From assembly GCF_002095385.1 (NCBI RefSeq), contig NZ_MIPP01000008.1:1-64000 (forward strand): a DNA stretch of 64,000 nucleotides, read 5' to 3'. This document shows positions 49,781 to 59,893 of this stretch, in pieces. Below the pieces are notes generated by a model, which worked only from the letters and a program-made list of their open reading frames with translations, did no database searches and was not told the origin of the DNA. This DNA comes from Pantoea eucrina (GTDB lineage Bacteria; Pseudomonadota; Gammaproteobacteria; Enterobacterales; Enterobacteriaceae). Position numbers and translations under genes: made by a program. Within the stretch, counting starts at the first letter, position 1, and each line of letters starts with the position of its first letter.

Positions 49781-50596
49781 ATGGCTTTTCAGCGCTGGCA
49801 AATTGGACTGGATATTCAGAACAGGCACCTGTGTGCGCTGGGTATTGAACGCCGTCGTCATGGCTGGCAGCTGCGACACTGGTGGCAGCAAGCGCTGCCG
49901 CACGATACGTTACGCAACGGCGTGTTGCAAAGCTCGCCGCTGTTACAGGAGATGTTAGCGTCGTGGCGGCGGCAGCTGCCGGCGCAGTTTTCCCTGCGCG
50001 TTGGCCTGCCGCCACAGCTGGTTCTGCAGCGGACCTTGCCGCTGCCCGACACCTCGCTGCGCGAACCCGCTTTAAATCGTTATGTCACTGCCGCCGCCCG
50101 TACCCTCTTTCCGGTGGAAACCGCGCTGCTGGCGTTTGACTATCAGTGTGACGCGGCTGAAAACAGGCTGCAGGTTACGGCGGCACGGCGGGACGTAATG
50201 GCGCAGTGGCTGCAGCCGCTGCAGCAGGCGGGTCTGGAGCCTGACATCTTTGAACTGAGCACGCAGGCCCTGATGCAGGTCGCACAGCAGCTGCCGCTTG
50301 CCCCCCATACGCTGCTGATCCACCCGGCAGGCGAGAACGGGTTCTGGGTGTTTAATGATGGCGCGCTGCGCTGCGGGAGCGTCACAGGCGCGCTCGATGC
50401 AGACACTGTTACACAGCTCTTTCCGCAGGTATCGGACTCGCTTTGTACCTCTTCGTCAGCCCTGACCACACTACAGGCGAAGCTGTGCCTGCCGCTCTCA
50501 TTATTACGCTACCAGCAGCCGCCTCTGCCCGCACAGCAGGGCGACTTTACGCTGGCGCTGGGACTGGCGCTGCGTCCCGGAGACAGCTCATGCTAA
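49781..50596 (+). CDS. hofM: HofM (PilM-like DNA-uptake/pilus protein)
   Basis: A 271-residue PilM/ComA-family cytoplasmic actin-like ATPase-fold protein, first gene of hofMNOPQ, required in E. coli for using DNA as a nutrient. The N-terminus is WQIGLDIQNRHLCALGIERR and a second segment LLIHPAGENGFWVFNDG is the second strand region of the fold. Start ATG 49781 follows aaggagatcgcgcgt. It overlaps hofN by seven bases. It is divergent from mrcA, as in E. coli. Confidence 0.9.
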   Translation: MAFQRWQIGLDIQNRHLCALGIERRRHGWQLRHWWQQALPHDTLRNGVLQSSPLLQEMLASWRRQLPAQFSLRVGLPPQLVLQRTLPLPDTSLREPALNRYVTAAARTLFPVETALLAFDYQCDAAENRLQVTAARRDVMAQWLQPLQQAGLEPDIFELSTQALMQVAQQLPLAPHTLLIHPAGENGFWVFNDGALRCGSVTGALDADTVTQLFPQVSDSLCTSSSALTTLQAKLCLPLSLLRYQQPPLPAQQGDFTLALGLALRPGDSSC

Positions 50597-51132
50597 GGGT
50601 TAATCTGCTGCCGTGGCGTGAGCGGCAGTGGCAGAAGTGCTGCCGGCAGACGAAATATCTGCTGATTACCGCGTTAACGCTGCCGCTGCTCGTTGCGCTG
50701 GTGCTGGGAGGATATAGCAGACAGCAGCTGACTCAGGCTGAAAGTGCGACAGAACAGGCCCGGCAGCGACTGCTCGCGCTGCGGCACCTGCGCACGCAAC
50801 AGCAATCACTGCTGCAGGCGCGCGACAGGCTGCTGGACTTACAGCAGCAGCGTCAGCAGGTGGCGCTGCACTATCAGCACTGGCAACGTTTCTGGCAGCA
50901 GCTGCCGGGGTTGCTGCCGGATGCATTGTGGCTGGAGCGTATCGATCGTCAGCAGCAGCTGCTGCGCGTCGAAGGGTGGAGTGACAGCGTGGCTGCGGTG
51001 AGCGAGCTGCGCCATCGGTTGCTGGCACAGCCGCTGTTTGCCGCCGTCAGGCAGAGGGCGATAACCCGGCAGTCCGATGGCCGATACCGCTTCACGCTGC
51101 AGGCGCGGATGCGGGAGCCGCGCAATGAATGA
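50590..51132 (+). CDS. hofN: HofN (PilN-like)
   Basis: A 180-residue PilN-type inner-membrane protein. The short cytoplasmic N-terminus MLRVNLLPWRERQW is the classic PilN motif that binds PilM. One membrane helix spans residues about 25-45 (YLLITALTLPLLVALVLGG). A periplasmic coiled coil (about 48-100, Gln/Leu-rich) and a PilN ferredoxin-like domain (LWLERIDRQQQLLRVEG) follow. A longer frame to 50443 exists but ATG 50590 overlaps the hofM stop and carries the motif at the N-terminus. Confidence 0.9.
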   Translation: MLRVNLLPWRERQWQKCCRQTKYLLITALTLPLLVALVLGGYSRQQLTQAESATEQARQRLLALRHLRTQQQSLLQARDRLLDLQQQRQQVALHYQHWQRFWQQLPGLLPDALWLERIDRQQQLLRVEGWSDSVAAVSELRHRLLAQPLFAAVRQRAITRQSDGRYRFTLQARMREPRNE

Positions 51133-51613
51133 GCTGATGTGGCGCTATGCGCTGTGGCCTTTTGCCTGGCGTGCCGGTTGCAGCACGCTGGTTGCCGCAG
51201 CCGTGCTGCTGCTGCTCTGGCTGCTGCTGCTGCAACCCCAGCAGCAGGCGCTGGCACAGCAGCGGACAGCGCTGACAGCGCTTACCGCGCAGCAAAGCCA
51301 GCTGCAGCAGGCGCTGCAGCCGTCAGTCGCCACGCTTACGCAGGAGATCGCTATGTTACAGATGCCGCAGCGCGGCAGCGCGGCCAGCGCATCGCTGGAG
51401 CAGCTGGTGAACACGCGTGGCGCGCAGCTGCAAAACTGGCAGCCGCAGGCTCAGCCATCAGAACTGGTGCTGCAGCTGGAGTGGCGTGAATTTATGCCGC
51501 TGTTCAGTGAGCTGGCCGGAACCGCTCAGCCGGTACCGCAGCGTTTTTCACTGCGGTCCGGCGCGCGTCTGCTGACGGCAGAGCTGTGGCTGGAGCAATC
51601 CGATGCGGAGTAG
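51125..51613 (+). CDS. hofO: HofO (PilO-like)
   Basis: A 162-residue PilO-type protein with one membrane helix (residues about 20-38, LVAAAVLLLLWLLLLQP) and a Gln-rich coiled coil (about 40-85). The C-terminal periplasmic domain ends SLRSGARLLTAELWLEQSDAE. The longer frame opens at 51077, but ATG 51125 overlaps the hofN stop by eight bases, the pattern of the whole operon. Partner of HofN in the inner-membrane platform. Confidence 0.88.
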   Translation: MNELMWRYALWPFAWRAGCSTLVAAAVLLLLWLLLLQPQQQALAQQRTALTALTAQQSQLQQALQPSVATLTQEIAMLQMPQRGSAASASLEQLVNTRGAQLQNWQPQAQPSELVLQLEWREFMPLFSELAGTAQPVPQRFSLRSGARLLTAELWLEQSDAE

Positions 51614-52010
51614 CGCGCTGCTGTGCCTGCTGCTCTGGGTCGGTGCCGTCGCAGCACGCAATCCTTTCGTCCCTCTGACCAACCGCGCCTGCGAACCGCC
51701 TGCCGCCACGCCGCAGAACTGGCGTCTGCAGGGCGTGGCAGGTGGCGCACCCCACTTTGTCGCCTGGGTAATATCGCCCGAGGGGAAAAGCTACCGGCTG
51801 GAGCCATCCATTCCTTTTCCGGTTTATCCCTGGCAGGTCGCGGGGATAACCGCGCGCACGCTGACGTTAACCGCGCCGCGCCGCTGTGTGAAGCAACAGA
51901 TCGTTTGGGTAATTAAAGGAGGCTTTTATGAAACGGATCGTGATGCTGCTGGGGCTTATGTTAAGCACCCCGCTGCAGGCGCAGACCAGCACGCTGAGCC
52001 TGGTATTTGA
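51603..52010 (+). CDS. hofP: HofP (PilP-like)
   Basis: A 135-residue PilP-like protein (E. coli HofP 134). A signal peptide covers residues 1-18 (MRSSALLCLLLWVGAVAA), then RNPFVPL, the PilP-type hydrophobic motif, and a small beta domain. A conserved Cys (RRCVKQQ) is near residue 95. The frame overlaps the hofO stop by 11 bases at its start, and runs 83 bases into hofQ in another frame. The overlapped C-terminus is poorly ordered and may be variable. Confidence 0.8.
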   Translation: MRSSALLCLLLWVGAVAARNPFVPLTNRACEPPAATPQNWRLQGVAGGAPHFVAWVISPEGKSYRLEPSIPFPVYPWQVAGITARTLTLTAPRRCVKQQIVWVIKGGFYETDRDAAGAYVKHPAAGADQHAEPGI

Positions 52011-53187
52011 CGATGCGCCGGTAGAGCGCATTCTGCAGGCGCTGGCGGATTATCAGCAGACTAATCTGCTGATTGCGCCCGGAGTTGAGGGACGACTGTC
52101 GCTGCGCCTGGAGAAGGTAAGCGCAGAGCATGCCCTGTCGCTGATTTCACGCCTGACCGATCTTGTTCTGATAGAAGAGGAGGGGGTGCTGCTGGTCTAT
52201 CCGCAAAGCTGGCAGCAGCGTCAGATGCAGCGGGTCCGGCAGGAGCAGGAAGATAAACAGGCGCAGCGGACGCTGGAGCAGCGCACCGTTACGCTTCATT
52301 ATGCCAGCGCCAGCGAGATTCACCGCAGTCTGCAGGGAGAGCATTCACTGATGTCAGCACGCGGCAGCGTCACGGTCGATAGCCGTACTAACTCACTGCT
52401 GCTGCGCGACACGGCACCGGCTCTGGAAAGCACGACGCGCTGGATCAAAGCCCTCGACCGGCCGCTGGAGCAGGTGGAGCTGCAGGCGCATATCGTGACG
52501 CTTAACGAAGAGCATCTGCGTGAACTGGGCGTCAGCTGGCAGCTCTCTCCGGCAGATGCGGTAGCGGCGACGCTGCGCAATCCGCAGCTTAGCCTGCCGC
52601 TGGCGGTCAGTACGCCAGCACTGCGCGCCGGGGTGACGCTGGGTAAAATGAGCGGTGAATTGCTGAATCTTGAGCTGAGCGCGCTGGAGCAGGAGAATCA
52701 GATCGATATCATCGCCAGCCCGCGGCTCTTTACTGCGCATCAGCAGACGGCCACCATCAAACAGGGCACCGAAATTCCGTACGAGGTGAAGTCAGGCAAC
52801 AGCGGTGCGACGGCAATCGAGTTCAAAGAGGCGGTGCTGGGTATGGAGGTCACTCCCACGGTTCTGGGCAACGGTCGCATTCAGCTGCGGCTGCGACTGA
52901 GCCAGAACATGCCTGGCCGCAGCCTGACGCTGGGAGAGAACCAGGTGCTGAGCATTGAAAAGCAGGAAATTGAGACGCAGGTGACGCTGCGTGATGGCGA
53001 AACGCTGGCGCTGGGCGGCATTTTTCAGCAGCAGCGCACGCAGAGTGAAAAGCGCGTGCCGTGGCTGGGAGAGGTGCCGCTGCTGGGCGCGCTGTTCCGG
53101 CAGCAGCTGCAGGAGCAGAAAAAACGTGAGCTGGTTATCTTTATTACCCCCAGACTGGTCAGGGAAGCAGCGCTTTCTGCCGGATAA
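51928..53187 (+). CDS. hofQ: HofQ secretin (DNA-uptake outer-membrane pore)
   Basis: A 419-residue PilQ/ComE-type secretin forming the outer-membrane channel for DNA uptake. Signal peptide about 1-19, N-terminal STN/N0 domain (FDDAPVERILQALADYQQTNLLI), N1 domain (RTVTLHYASASEIHRSLQG), and the secretin core (TLNEEHLRELGVSWQL; the VPWLGEVPLLGALFR signature near the end). ATG 51928 follows aaaggaggc, the best ribosome site in the operon, inside the hofP frame. Closes hofMNOPQ. Confidence 0.94.
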   Translation: MKRIVMLLGLMLSTPLQAQTSTLSLVFDDAPVERILQALADYQQTNLLIAPGVEGRLSLRLEKVSAEHALSLISRLTDLVLIEEEGVLLVYPQSWQQRQMQRVRQEQEDKQAQRTLEQRTVTLHYASASEIHRSLQGEHSLMSARGSVTVDSRTNSLLLRDTAPALESTTRWIKALDRPLEQVELQAHIVTLNEEHLRELGVSWQLSPADAVAATLRNPQLSLPLAVSTPALRAGVTLGKMSGELLNLELSALEQENQIDIIASPRLFTAHQQTATIKQGTEIPYEVKSGNSGATAIEFKEAVLGMEVTPTVLGNGRIQLRLRLSQNMPGRSLTLGENQVLSIEKQEIETQVTLRDGETLALGGIFQQQRTQSEKRVPWLGEVPLLGALFRQQLQEQKKRELVIFITPRLVREAALSAG

Positions 53188-53670
53188 AGCGGAAAATTCG
53201 TTCTGTAGTGCCGTGCGCGTTGACGCCAGAGAGGAATTAGCTTACAAGGTTTAGCGATTTTAAAACGGTGTAGCGGTACGCGGCAGGATAATCTTCCGAC
53301 GGGCGTCAGTCACAAGCGATACTGGCGTCAAAAAAGAAATATGCCAGCATAAAGTGGGCAGCAGCAAGCAGATAAAGGGCCGTTTTCAGCGCTAATATCA
53401 GCCGATGATAAGCACCGGCAACCCCCGGCCTGCGCAGCTGTAGCCTGTTTAATGAAGGCACGTAAGGAAGAGCGTTACCGTCTCGCGAACCAAAGACCAT
53501 ACCTGTGTGCAGGTTGCCGGAGGCGATTTATTCGGTTGCCAAACGGCCATGAGTGTTGAGATAATTTTCTATCTGACTCTTGCTAATGCTTATGAGGTCT
53601 CAGTTCCTGTCCCGCCAGCAACGCGCTGAACGCGGGGTATCATCAACGAATTCTTAGTAATACCGACAAA
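53188..53670. promoter_or_regulatory. hofQ-aroK intergenic region
   Basis: 483 bases. The right part should hold the aroK promoter, which I could not place. A minus-strand frame (53306-53500, 64 codons) encodes a possible helix LILALKTALYLLAAAHFMLAYFFF but has only a weak ribosome site and contains rare AGG codons; I report it as a doubtful possibility. No terminator with a clear T-run follows hofQ. Confidence 0.4.
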
Positions 53671-54192
53671 ATGGCAGAGAAACGCAATATCTTTCTGGTT
53701 GGGCCGATGGGTGCCGGCAAAAGCACTATTGGTCGTCAGTTAGCTCAGCAACTCAATATGGAATTTTTCGATTCCGATCAGGAAATTGAGCGACGTACCG
53801 GAGCGGATGTAGGCTGGGTATTTGATGTGGAAGGCGAAGCTGGTTTCCGCGATCGCGAAGAAAAAATCATTAACGAGCTGACCGAGAAACAAGGCATCGT
53901 ACTGGCGACCGGCGGCGGTTCCGTCAAATCCCGTGAAACGCGCAATCGTCTCTCCGCCCGCGGCGTGGTTGTCTATCTGGAAACCACCATCGAAAAGCAG
54001 CTTGCCCGCACGCAGCGCGATAAAAAGCGCCCGCTGCTGCAGGTTGATGAACCGCCTCGTGAAGTGCTCGAAGCACTGGCAGATGAACGCAATCCGCTTT
54101 ATGAAGAGATCGCTGACGTCACTATTCGCACTGATGATCAAAGTGCCAAAGTGGTCGCCAATCAGATCATCAACATGCTGGAAAAAAACTAA
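53671..54192 (+). CDS. aroK: Shikimate kinase I
   Basis: A 173-residue kinase phosphorylating shikimate in aromatic amino acid synthesis, almost identical to E. coli AroK. Walker [10 protein letters not shown] (residues 11-19), shikimate-binding [15 protein letters not shown] and the lid [11 protein letters not shown] are present. First gene of the aroK-aroB-damX-dam-rpe-gph-trpS block, 39 bases before aroB. Confidence 0.98.
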   Translation: MAEKRNIFLVGPMGAGKSTIGRQLAQQLNMEFFDSDQEIERRTGADVGWVFDVEGEAGFRDREEKIINELTEKQGIVLATGGGSVKSRETRNRLSARGVVVYLETTIEKQLARTQRDKKRPLLQVDEPPREVLEALADERNPLYEEIADVTIRTDDQSAKVVANQIINMLEKN

Positions 54193-54231
54193 TCCAGCAT
54201 CCTGAGGGCTCAGCAACAGGTATCGGTCATC

Positions 54232-55320
54232 ATGGAGAAGATCACTGTCTCACTGGGGGATCGTAGTTACCCCATTACCATTGCTGCCGGATTGTTTAAG
54301 GATCCGGCTTCTTTTTGGCCGCTGAAGGCAGGCGATCGCGCCATGCTGGTAACCAACCAGACGCTGGCCCCGCTCTATCTCGGGAAAGTCGCAACGCTGC
54401 TGACCCAGGCGGGCATCCATGTTGATCAGGTGATTTTGCCTGACGGTGAGCAGTATAAAACGCTGACCGTCATGGATGAGGTCTTTACCGCGCTGCTGCA
54501 GAAGCCGCACGGCCGCGACACCACGCTGATTGCGCTGGGTGGCGGCGTGATTGGCGATCTCACCGGATTTGCCGCTGCCAGCTATCAGCGCGGCGTCCGA
54601 TTTATTCAGGTGCCCACCACGCTGCTGGCGCAGGTTGACTCGTCAGTAGGCGGAAAAACCGCCGTCAATCATCCGCTCGGTAAAAACATGATTGGCGCGT
54701 TTTATCAGCCCGCCTCGGTGGTCATCGACACGGATTGTCTCTCCACGCTACCGCCGCGCGAGCTGGCGTCTGGCCTGGCAGAGGTGATCAAATACGGCAT
54801 CATTCTGGACGGTGAATTCTTCCACTGGCTGGAGCAAAATCTTGATGCGCTGCTGGCGCTGGATGCGCGCGCAATCGCCTGGTGTATTCGCCGCTGCTGC
54901 GAGCTGAAAGCGGAAGTGGTGGCTGCCGACGAGCGTGAAAACGGCCAGCGTGCGCTGCTCAACCTGGGCCATACGTTTGGTCATGCGATTGAAGCGCATA
55001 TGGGCTATGGCAACTGGCTGCATGGCGAAGCCGTGGCCGCCGGTATGGTGATGGCCGCGCGTACGGCGCAACGGCTGGGGCAATTTACCGCAGCAGAGAG
55101 CGAACGCGTGATTGCGCTGCTGCAGCGTGCTGGTTTGCCGGTAACCGGTCCCGCTAAGATGACAGCTGAAGCGTATCTGCCGCATATGATGCGCGACAAA
55201 AAAGTGATCGGGGGCGAGCTGCGTCTGGTGCTGCCTCTCGCTATTGGTCGCTCTGAAGTGCGTGCCGGTGTTGCACATGATATGGTGCTGGCTGCAATTA
55301 ACGATTGTCGCAGTAACTGA
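54232..55320 (+). CDS. aroB: 3-dehydroquinate synthase
   Basis: A 362-residue NAD- and Zn-dependent enzyme closing DAHP to 3-dehydroquinate, the second shikimate step. NAD motif [14 protein letters not shown], the substrate region [19 protein letters not shown] and metal ligands (Glu of LAEVIKYG; His of [10 protein letters not shown] and HGEAVAAGM) are intact. ATG 54232 after a short gap from aroK; aroKB are co-transcribed in E. coli. Confidence 0.98.
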   Translation: MEKITVSLGDRSYPITIAAGLFKDPASFWPLKAGDRAMLVTNQTLAPLYLGKVATLLTQAGIHVDQVILPDGEQYKTLTVMDEVFTALLQKPHGRDTTLIALGGGVIGDLTGFAAASYQRGVRFIQVPTTLLAQVDSSVGGKTAVNHPLGKNMIGAFYQPASVVIDTDCLSTLPPRELASGLAEVIKYGIILDGEFFHWLEQNLDALLALDARAIAWCIRRCCELKAEVVAADERENGQRALLNLGHTFGHAIEAHMGYGNWLHGEAVAAGMVMAARTAQRLGQFTAAESERVIALLQRAGLPVTGPAKMTAEAYLPHMMRDKKVIGGELRLVLPLAIGRSEVRAGVAHDMVLAAINDCRSN

Positions 55321-55440
55321 GCGCGAATGTAGCGTTCTGACAGCAGACCGTCATATAACGCTGCGGCAGGTAAGTTCAGGCTGAAGAAGAACGTTGTGAT
55401 ACGGTGCGTCGGACACGTACCGTTTTACGGAGGAGGCGAG

Positions 55441-56469
55441 ATGGATGAGTTCAAACCGGAAGATGAGTTAAAACCTGATGCCAGCGATCGCCGTCCCGCG
55501 CGATCCCGTAAAGCGTCTTCTGCGCCAAAAGCCAAAACGCCGGTCTCCCGTCAGCATATGATGATGGGAATTGGCATTCTGGTGTTACTGGTTCTGGTGC
55601 TGGGCATCGGTTCAGCGCTGACCGGGCCGGATGATAAACCCGCGGCTAACCGCAGCAGCGGCAGTGGGTCGACATCTGGCGGCAGTGAAAAACATATCGA
55701 TCTCTCTGACTCCACCTCCATGAGCGGCCAGCAGGCAGCGGCCCCAACGACTGAAGGCAGCGCGCCACAGAATACGACGCAGCCGGCAGCGGGCGGTGAA
55801 GGGCAGGCGATCTCAATGCCTTCCGTGTCATCCACGCCAACGCAGGCGCAGGTAACAGAGGCGCCTGCGAACCAGCAGCGCGTCACGCTGCCGGGCGATC
55901 TCAACAGCGCGCTGAGTAATCAGCAGGGCTCGGTAGATGCTGCCGCCCAGGGTGCGCAGGGCGGCTCTTCTCTGCCCACCGCGCCCGCTACCGTAAGCGG
56001 CAATGCCGGCAGCACAGCAGGAAAAGCGGTTACGCCGCCTGCTGTGCGGGCGGATAACGCGCCGCGCGCCAGCAGCAGTTCACGTTCCACCGCATCCGGT
56101 ACCAGCCATAAACCAGCGGCTGCGGCAAAACCGTCTGCGACCCGCGAGAGCCAGACCCACACCACGGCAGCGCACAACCCGCCTGCCAGCAGCGCCAGCA
56201 AGTCTCTGCCTTCAGGGGGTAACTATACGCTGCAGCTGAGCGGAGCGTCGAAGCAGGAGAGCCTGACGGCGTGGGCAAAAAAACAGAATCTGAGCGGCTA
56301 TCACGTGTATAAAACCACACGTAACGGTCAGCCCTGGTACGTGCTGGTCAGTGGCGCTTACGCGACGCCTGCCGAAGCGAAACGGGCTGCGGCTGCGCTG
56401 CCTGCAGAAGTACGTGCGGTTAATCCGTGGGTAAAACCGCTGAGCCAGGTTAAGAAAGAGAGTCAGTAA
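55441..56469 (+). CDS. damX: Cell division protein DamX (SPOR domain)
   Basis: A 342-residue bitopic inner-membrane protein at the septal ring. The N-terminal cytoplasmic part has MDEFKPEDELKPD, followed by one membrane helix at about 40-62 (MGIGILVLLVLVLGIGSAL). A long Gly/Ser/Thr/Ala/Pro-rich periplasmic linker runs to about 255, and the C-terminal SPOR domain at about 260-335 (NYTLQLSGASKQESLTAWAKK; WYVLVSGAYATPAEAKRA) binds denuded septal peptidoglycan. ATG 55441 follows ggaggaggcgag; the frame extends 15 codons upstream. The linker is a low-complexity, fast-evolving region. Confidence 0.95.
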   Translation: MDEFKPEDELKPDASDRRPARSRKASSAPKAKTPVSRQHMMMGIGILVLLVLVLGIGSALTGPDDKPAANRSSGSGSTSGGSEKHIDLSDSTSMSGQQAAAPTTEGSAPQNTTQPAAGGEGQAISMPSVSSTPTQAQVTEAPANQQRVTLPGDLNSALSNQQGSVDAAAQGAQGGSSLPTAPATVSGNAGSTAGKAVTPPAVRADNAPRASSSSRSTASGTSHKPAAAAKPSATRESQTHTTAAHNPPASSASKSLPSGGNYTLQLSGASKQESLTAWAKKQNLSGYHVYKTTRNGQPWYVLVSGAYATPAEAKRAAAALPAEVRAVNPWVKPLSQVKKESQ

Positions 56470-56477
56470 ATTGATGT

Positions 56478-56502
56478 GGGGCCCGCTGCTGCGGCCCCGT
56501 TT
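56478..56502 (+). terminator. Weak hairpin after damX
   Basis: A 6-bp stem ggggcc/ggcccc with a 9-base loop, followed by gttta. It may only attenuate into dam. Confidence 0.35.
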
Positions 56503-56563
56503 AAGCGCAGATCTGCTGTCGGTTTCACCACAGCTACAATGAAGATGTAATAACCACGACAGC

Positions 56564-57373
56564 ATGAAAAAAAATCGCGCTTTCCTGAAATGGGCCGGTG
56601 GGAAATACCCACTGCTTGACGATATTCGTCGTCACCTGCCACAAGGCGACTGCTTAGTTGAGCCTTTTGTGGGCGCCGGTTCCGTATTTCTCAATACCGA
56701 TTATGACCGCTACCATCTGGCGGACATCAACGGCGATCTCATTAACCTCTACAACATTGTCAAAACGCGTACGCAGACATTTATTGCGGATGCGCGTCAG
56801 CTGTTTACGCCGGAAGGAAACAGCGCTGAGCACTATTATGCGCAGCGGCTGGCATTTAACGCCAGCCGCGATCCCTACCAGCGCGCCGTGCTGTTCCTCT
56901 ATCTGAATCGTCACGGCTATAACGGCCTGTGTCGCTACAACCTGCGCGGTGAATTTAACGTGCCTTTTGGCCGCTACCGCAAACCCTACTTTCCGGAAGC
57001 TGAACTACTCTGGTTTGCAGAGCGCGCGCAGAAAGCGACCTTTGTCTGCGAATCGTACGATGTTACCCTGAACAGCGCTGCTGCAGGCTCGGTGGTCTAT
57101 TGCGATCCGCCCTATGCGCCGCTGTCGGCAACGGCCAACTTCACGGCCTATCACACCAACAGTTTCAGCCTGCGCGAGCAGCAGCATCTCGCGGAGCTGG
57201 CCAGGAAGCTGGCTAAGAGCCAGATACCGGTCCTGATTTCCAATCACGATACGCTGCTGACCCGGGAGTGGTATCAGAACGCGGATTTACATGTAGTAAA
57301 AGCCCGGCGTTCTATCAGCCGAAGCATAAGTGGTCGTACGCAGGTGGACGAACTGCTGGCGCTTTTCCGCTAG
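56564..57373 (+). CDS. dam: DNA adenine methyltransferase Dam
   Basis: A 269-residue N6-adenine methyltransferase for GATC, used in mismatch repair, replication timing and gene control. The FxGxG SAM motif is in [10 protein letters not shown] near residue 32, and the catalytic DPPY starts at Asp181 (CDPPYAPL), the E. coli position. WAGGKYPLL near the start is conserved. It is followed by rpe after 65 bases. Confidence 0.97.
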   Translation: MKKNRAFLKWAGGKYPLLDDIRRHLPQGDCLVEPFVGAGSVFLNTDYDRYHLADINGDLINLYNIVKTRTQTFIADARQLFTPEGNSAEHYYAQRLAFNASRDPYQRAVLFLYLNRHGYNGLCRYNLRGEFNVPFGRYRKPYFPEAELLWFAERAQKATFVCESYDVTLNSAAAGSVVYCDPPYAPLSATANFTAYHTNSFSLREQQHLAELARKLAKSQIPVLISNHDTLLTREWYQNADLHVVKARRSISRSISGRTQVDELLALFR

Positions 57374-57438
57374 CCTGTTTCGTCCGCGACCAACGCATTA
57401 CGTCAGCTGAGACTGGCGCACAACATTGGGAGAATCGG

Positions 57439-58122
57439 ATGAAACAATTTTTACTGGCCCCTTCAATTCTTGCCGCTGACTTTGCCCGTCTGGGTGAAGA
57501 TACCGCCAAAGCACTGGCGGCAGGCGGCGATGTCGTGCATTTCGATGTGATGGATAATCACTATGTGCCCAATCTGACGATGGGACCTATGGTGCTGAAA
57601 GCGCTGCGTGACTACGGCATTACGGCACCGATTGATGTGCACCTGATGGTCAAGCCAGTGGATGCGCTTATCCCGGAGTTTGCGAAAGCGGGTGCCAGCT
57701 ATATCACATTCCACCCGGAAGCCAGTGACCACGTTGATCGTACGCTGCAGCTCATCAAAGAGCATGGCTGTAAGGCGGGCCTGGTATTTAATCCGGCAAC
57801 GCCGCTGAGCTACCTTGATTACGTGATGGATAAGCTGGATATCATTCTGCTAATGTCGGTCAATCCTGGCTTTGGCGGCCAGTCATTCATACCGGGCACG
57901 CTGGATAAACTGCGCGAGGCGCGCCGGCTGATCGATCAGAGCGGCTATGACATCCGGCTCGAAGTGGATGGCGGAGTAAAAATCGACAATATCGGACAGA
58001 TTGCTGCCGCTGGCGCAGATATGTTTGTCGCCGGTTCGGCCATCTTCGGTCATCCCGATTACAAAAAAGTTATCGATGAAATGCGCACGGAACTGGAGAA
58101 AGTTAATGGCTCATTTCACTGA
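57439..58122 (+). CDS. rpe: Ribulose-phosphate 3-epimerase
   Basis: A 227-residue TIM-barrel enzyme interconverting ribulose-5-phosphate and xylulose-5-phosphate. Metal ligands in [19 protein letters not shown], the catalytic-region VDVHL-type [19 protein letters not shown] and the phosphate loop [15 protein letters not shown] are intact. The frame runs upstream through dam's end, but ATG 57439 follows gggagaatcgg. It overlaps gph by 17 bases. Confidence 0.97.
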   Translation: MKQFLLAPSILAADFARLGEDTAKALAAGGDVVHFDVMDNHYVPNLTMGPMVLKALRDYGITAPIDVHLMVKPVDALIPEFAKAGASYITFHPEASDHVDRTLQLIKEHGCKAGLVFNPATPLSYLDYVMDKLDIILLMSVNPGFGGQSFIPGTLDKLREARRLIDQSGYDIRLEVDGGVKIDNIGQIAAAGADMFVAGSAIFGHPDYKKVIDEMRTELEKVNGSFH

Positions 58123-58783
58123 TATCCGCGCGCTGGCCTTTGACCTTGACGGAACGCTGGTGCATAGCGCACCGGGCCTGTCACAGGCGATCGATCGGGC
58201 GCTGGGCGATCTGCAGCTGCCGGCGCCGGGCATTGAGCGTGCATCAACCTGGATAGGTAACGGTGCCGATATTATGATGGCGCGCGCCCTGACCTGGGCG
58301 CTGGGCCGCGAGCCGCATGCGGAAGAGCAGCGTGACGCACGCGCCTGTTTTGACCGGCACTACGCTGACACGGTTGAGTCAGGCAGCACGCTGTTTCCGC
58401 AGGTAAAAGAGACGCTGCTCGCGCTGCGCGACCAGGGATTACCTCTCGCTATCGTTACCAATAAACCAACGCCGTTTGTCGCTCCGCTGCTGGCCTCTCT
58501 CGGCATCAGCGACTCTTTTTCACTGATTATCGGCGGTGATGACGTAGCGGTGAAAAAACCGCATCCGGCCGGCATCTTCCTGGTGCTGGGCCATTTCGGC
58601 GTACTGCCGGAACAATTGCTGTTTGTCGGGGACTCACGCAATGATATCCTCGCGGCACAGGCTGCCGGTGTACCGAATGTCGGTATGACGTTTGGCTACA
58701 ACTACGGTGAGTCTATTACCACCAGCCGGCCCGATTTGACTCTCGACACTTTTGGCGAACTTCTGCCCGCACTCGGGCTGTGA
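58106..58783 (+). CDS. gph: Phosphoglycolate phosphatase
   Basis: A 225-residue HAD-superfamily phosphatase that removes 2-phosphoglycolate formed by DNA end repair. HAD motifs: [13 protein letters not shown] (I), AIVTNKP (II), KKPHPAGI (III) and [16 protein letters not shown] (IV). The start ATG 58106 lies inside the rpe frame with ggagaaag upstream. E. coli Gph is longer (252), mainly through a C-terminal extension. Confidence 0.95.
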   Translation: MAHFTDIRALAFDLDGTLVHSAPGLSQAIDRALGDLQLPAPGIERASTWIGNGADIMMARALTWALGREPHAEEQRDARACFDRHYADTVESGSTLFPQVKETLLALRDQGLPLAIVTNKPTPFVAPLLASLGISDSFSLIIGGDDVAVKKPHPAGIFLVLGHFGVLPEQLLFVGDSRNDILAAQAAGVPNVGMTFGYNYGESITTSRPDLTLDTFGELLPALGL

Positions 58784-58798
58784 TTATCAGGATATAAC

Positions 58799-59803
58799 AT
58801 GAGCAAACCCATCGTTTTCAGCGGCGCCCAGCCTTCAGGTGAACTGACCATTGGCAACTATATGGGTGCGCTGCGTCAGTGGGTGCAGATGCAGGATGAC
58901 TATCACTGCATTTACTGCATCGTCGATCTGCACGCGATCACCGTGCGTCAGGACCCGGCCACGCTGCGTAAAGCGACGCTGGATACGCTGGCGCTCTATC
59001 TGGCCTGCGGCATTGACCCGGAAAAAAGCACTATTTTTGTTCAGTCGCACGTGCCGGAGCATACGCAGCTGAGCTGGATCCTGAACTGCTACGCCTACTT
59101 TGGCGAGCTGAGCCGTATGACACAATTCAAGGATAAATCTGCCCGCTATGAAGAGAATATCAACGCCGGTCTGTTTGACTACCCGGTGCTGATGGCGGCT
59201 GATATTCTGCTGTATCAGACCAATCAGGTTCCGGTAGGCGAAGATCAGAAGCAGCATCTGGAGCTGAGCCGCGATATCGCTGCCCGTTTCAACGCGCTTT
59301 ATGGTGACGTGTTTAAGGTTCCGGAGCCGTTTATTCCGAAATCGGGCGCGCGCGTAATGTCGCTGCTGGAGCCGACGAAAAAGATGTCCAAGTCGGATGA
59401 CAACCGCAACAACGTTATCGGCCTGCTGGAAGATACCAAATCGGTCGTGAAGAAGATCAAGCGTGCGGTTACTGACTCCGAAGAGCCGCCGGTGGTGCGC
59501 TATGATGTCAAAGAGAAGGCGGGCGTCTCCAACCTGCTGGATATTCTCTCAGGCGTTACCGGCAAATCGATTCCGGAGCTTGAACAGCAGTTTGAGGGCA
59601 AAATGTACGGGCACCTCAAGGGCGACGTTGCCGAGGCGGTATCCGGCATGCTGACCGAGCTGCAGGCGCGCTATCACCACTTCCGCAATGATGAAGCGCT
59701 GCTCAACCAGGTAATGCGTGACGGCGCAGCTAAAGCGCGCGCACACGCGCAGGAAACGCTGAAGAAAGTGTACGACGCCGTCGGGTTCGTCGCACAGCCG
59801 TAA
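58799..59803 (+). CDS. trpS: Tryptophanyl-tRNA synthetase
   Basis: A 334-residue class I synthetase charging tRNA-Trp. The HIGH-type motif is in [14 protein letters not shown] near residue 10 and the KMSKS loop is KKMSKSDDN at about 195. ATG 58799 follows tcaggatata. Last gene of the aroK-trpS block, followed by a strong terminator. Confidence 0.98.
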   Translation: MSKPIVFSGAQPSGELTIGNYMGALRQWVQMQDDYHCIYCIVDLHAITVRQDPATLRKATLDTLALYLACGIDPEKSTIFVQSHVPEHTQLSWILNCYAYFGELSRMTQFKDKSARYEENINAGLFDYPVLMAADILLYQTNQVPVGEDQKQHLELSRDIAARFNALYGDVFKVPEPFIPKSGARVMSLLEPTKKMSKSDDNRNNVIGLLEDTKSVVKKIKRAVTDSEEPPVVRYDVKEKAGVSNLLDILSGVTGKSIPELEQQFEGKMYGHLKGDVAEAVSGMLTELQARYHHFRNDEALLNQVMRDGAAKARAHAQETLKKVYDAVGFVAQP

Positions 59804-59820
59804 ACCGGCGCGGATGACGT

Positions 59821-59852
59821 AAAAAAAGGCGAGCTTCCGGCTCGCCTTTTTA
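59821..59852. terminator. Bidirectional terminator between trpS and tsgA
   Basis: A 7-bp core stem ggcgagc/gctcgcc (59827-59833 with 59839-59845), extended by A-T pairs into flanking A- and T-runs. Serves convergent trpS and tsgA. Confidence 0.9.
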
Positions 59853-59893
59853 TTGGGTCGCATCTGCCGCGCGAGGCGGCAGTGCCGGTATCA

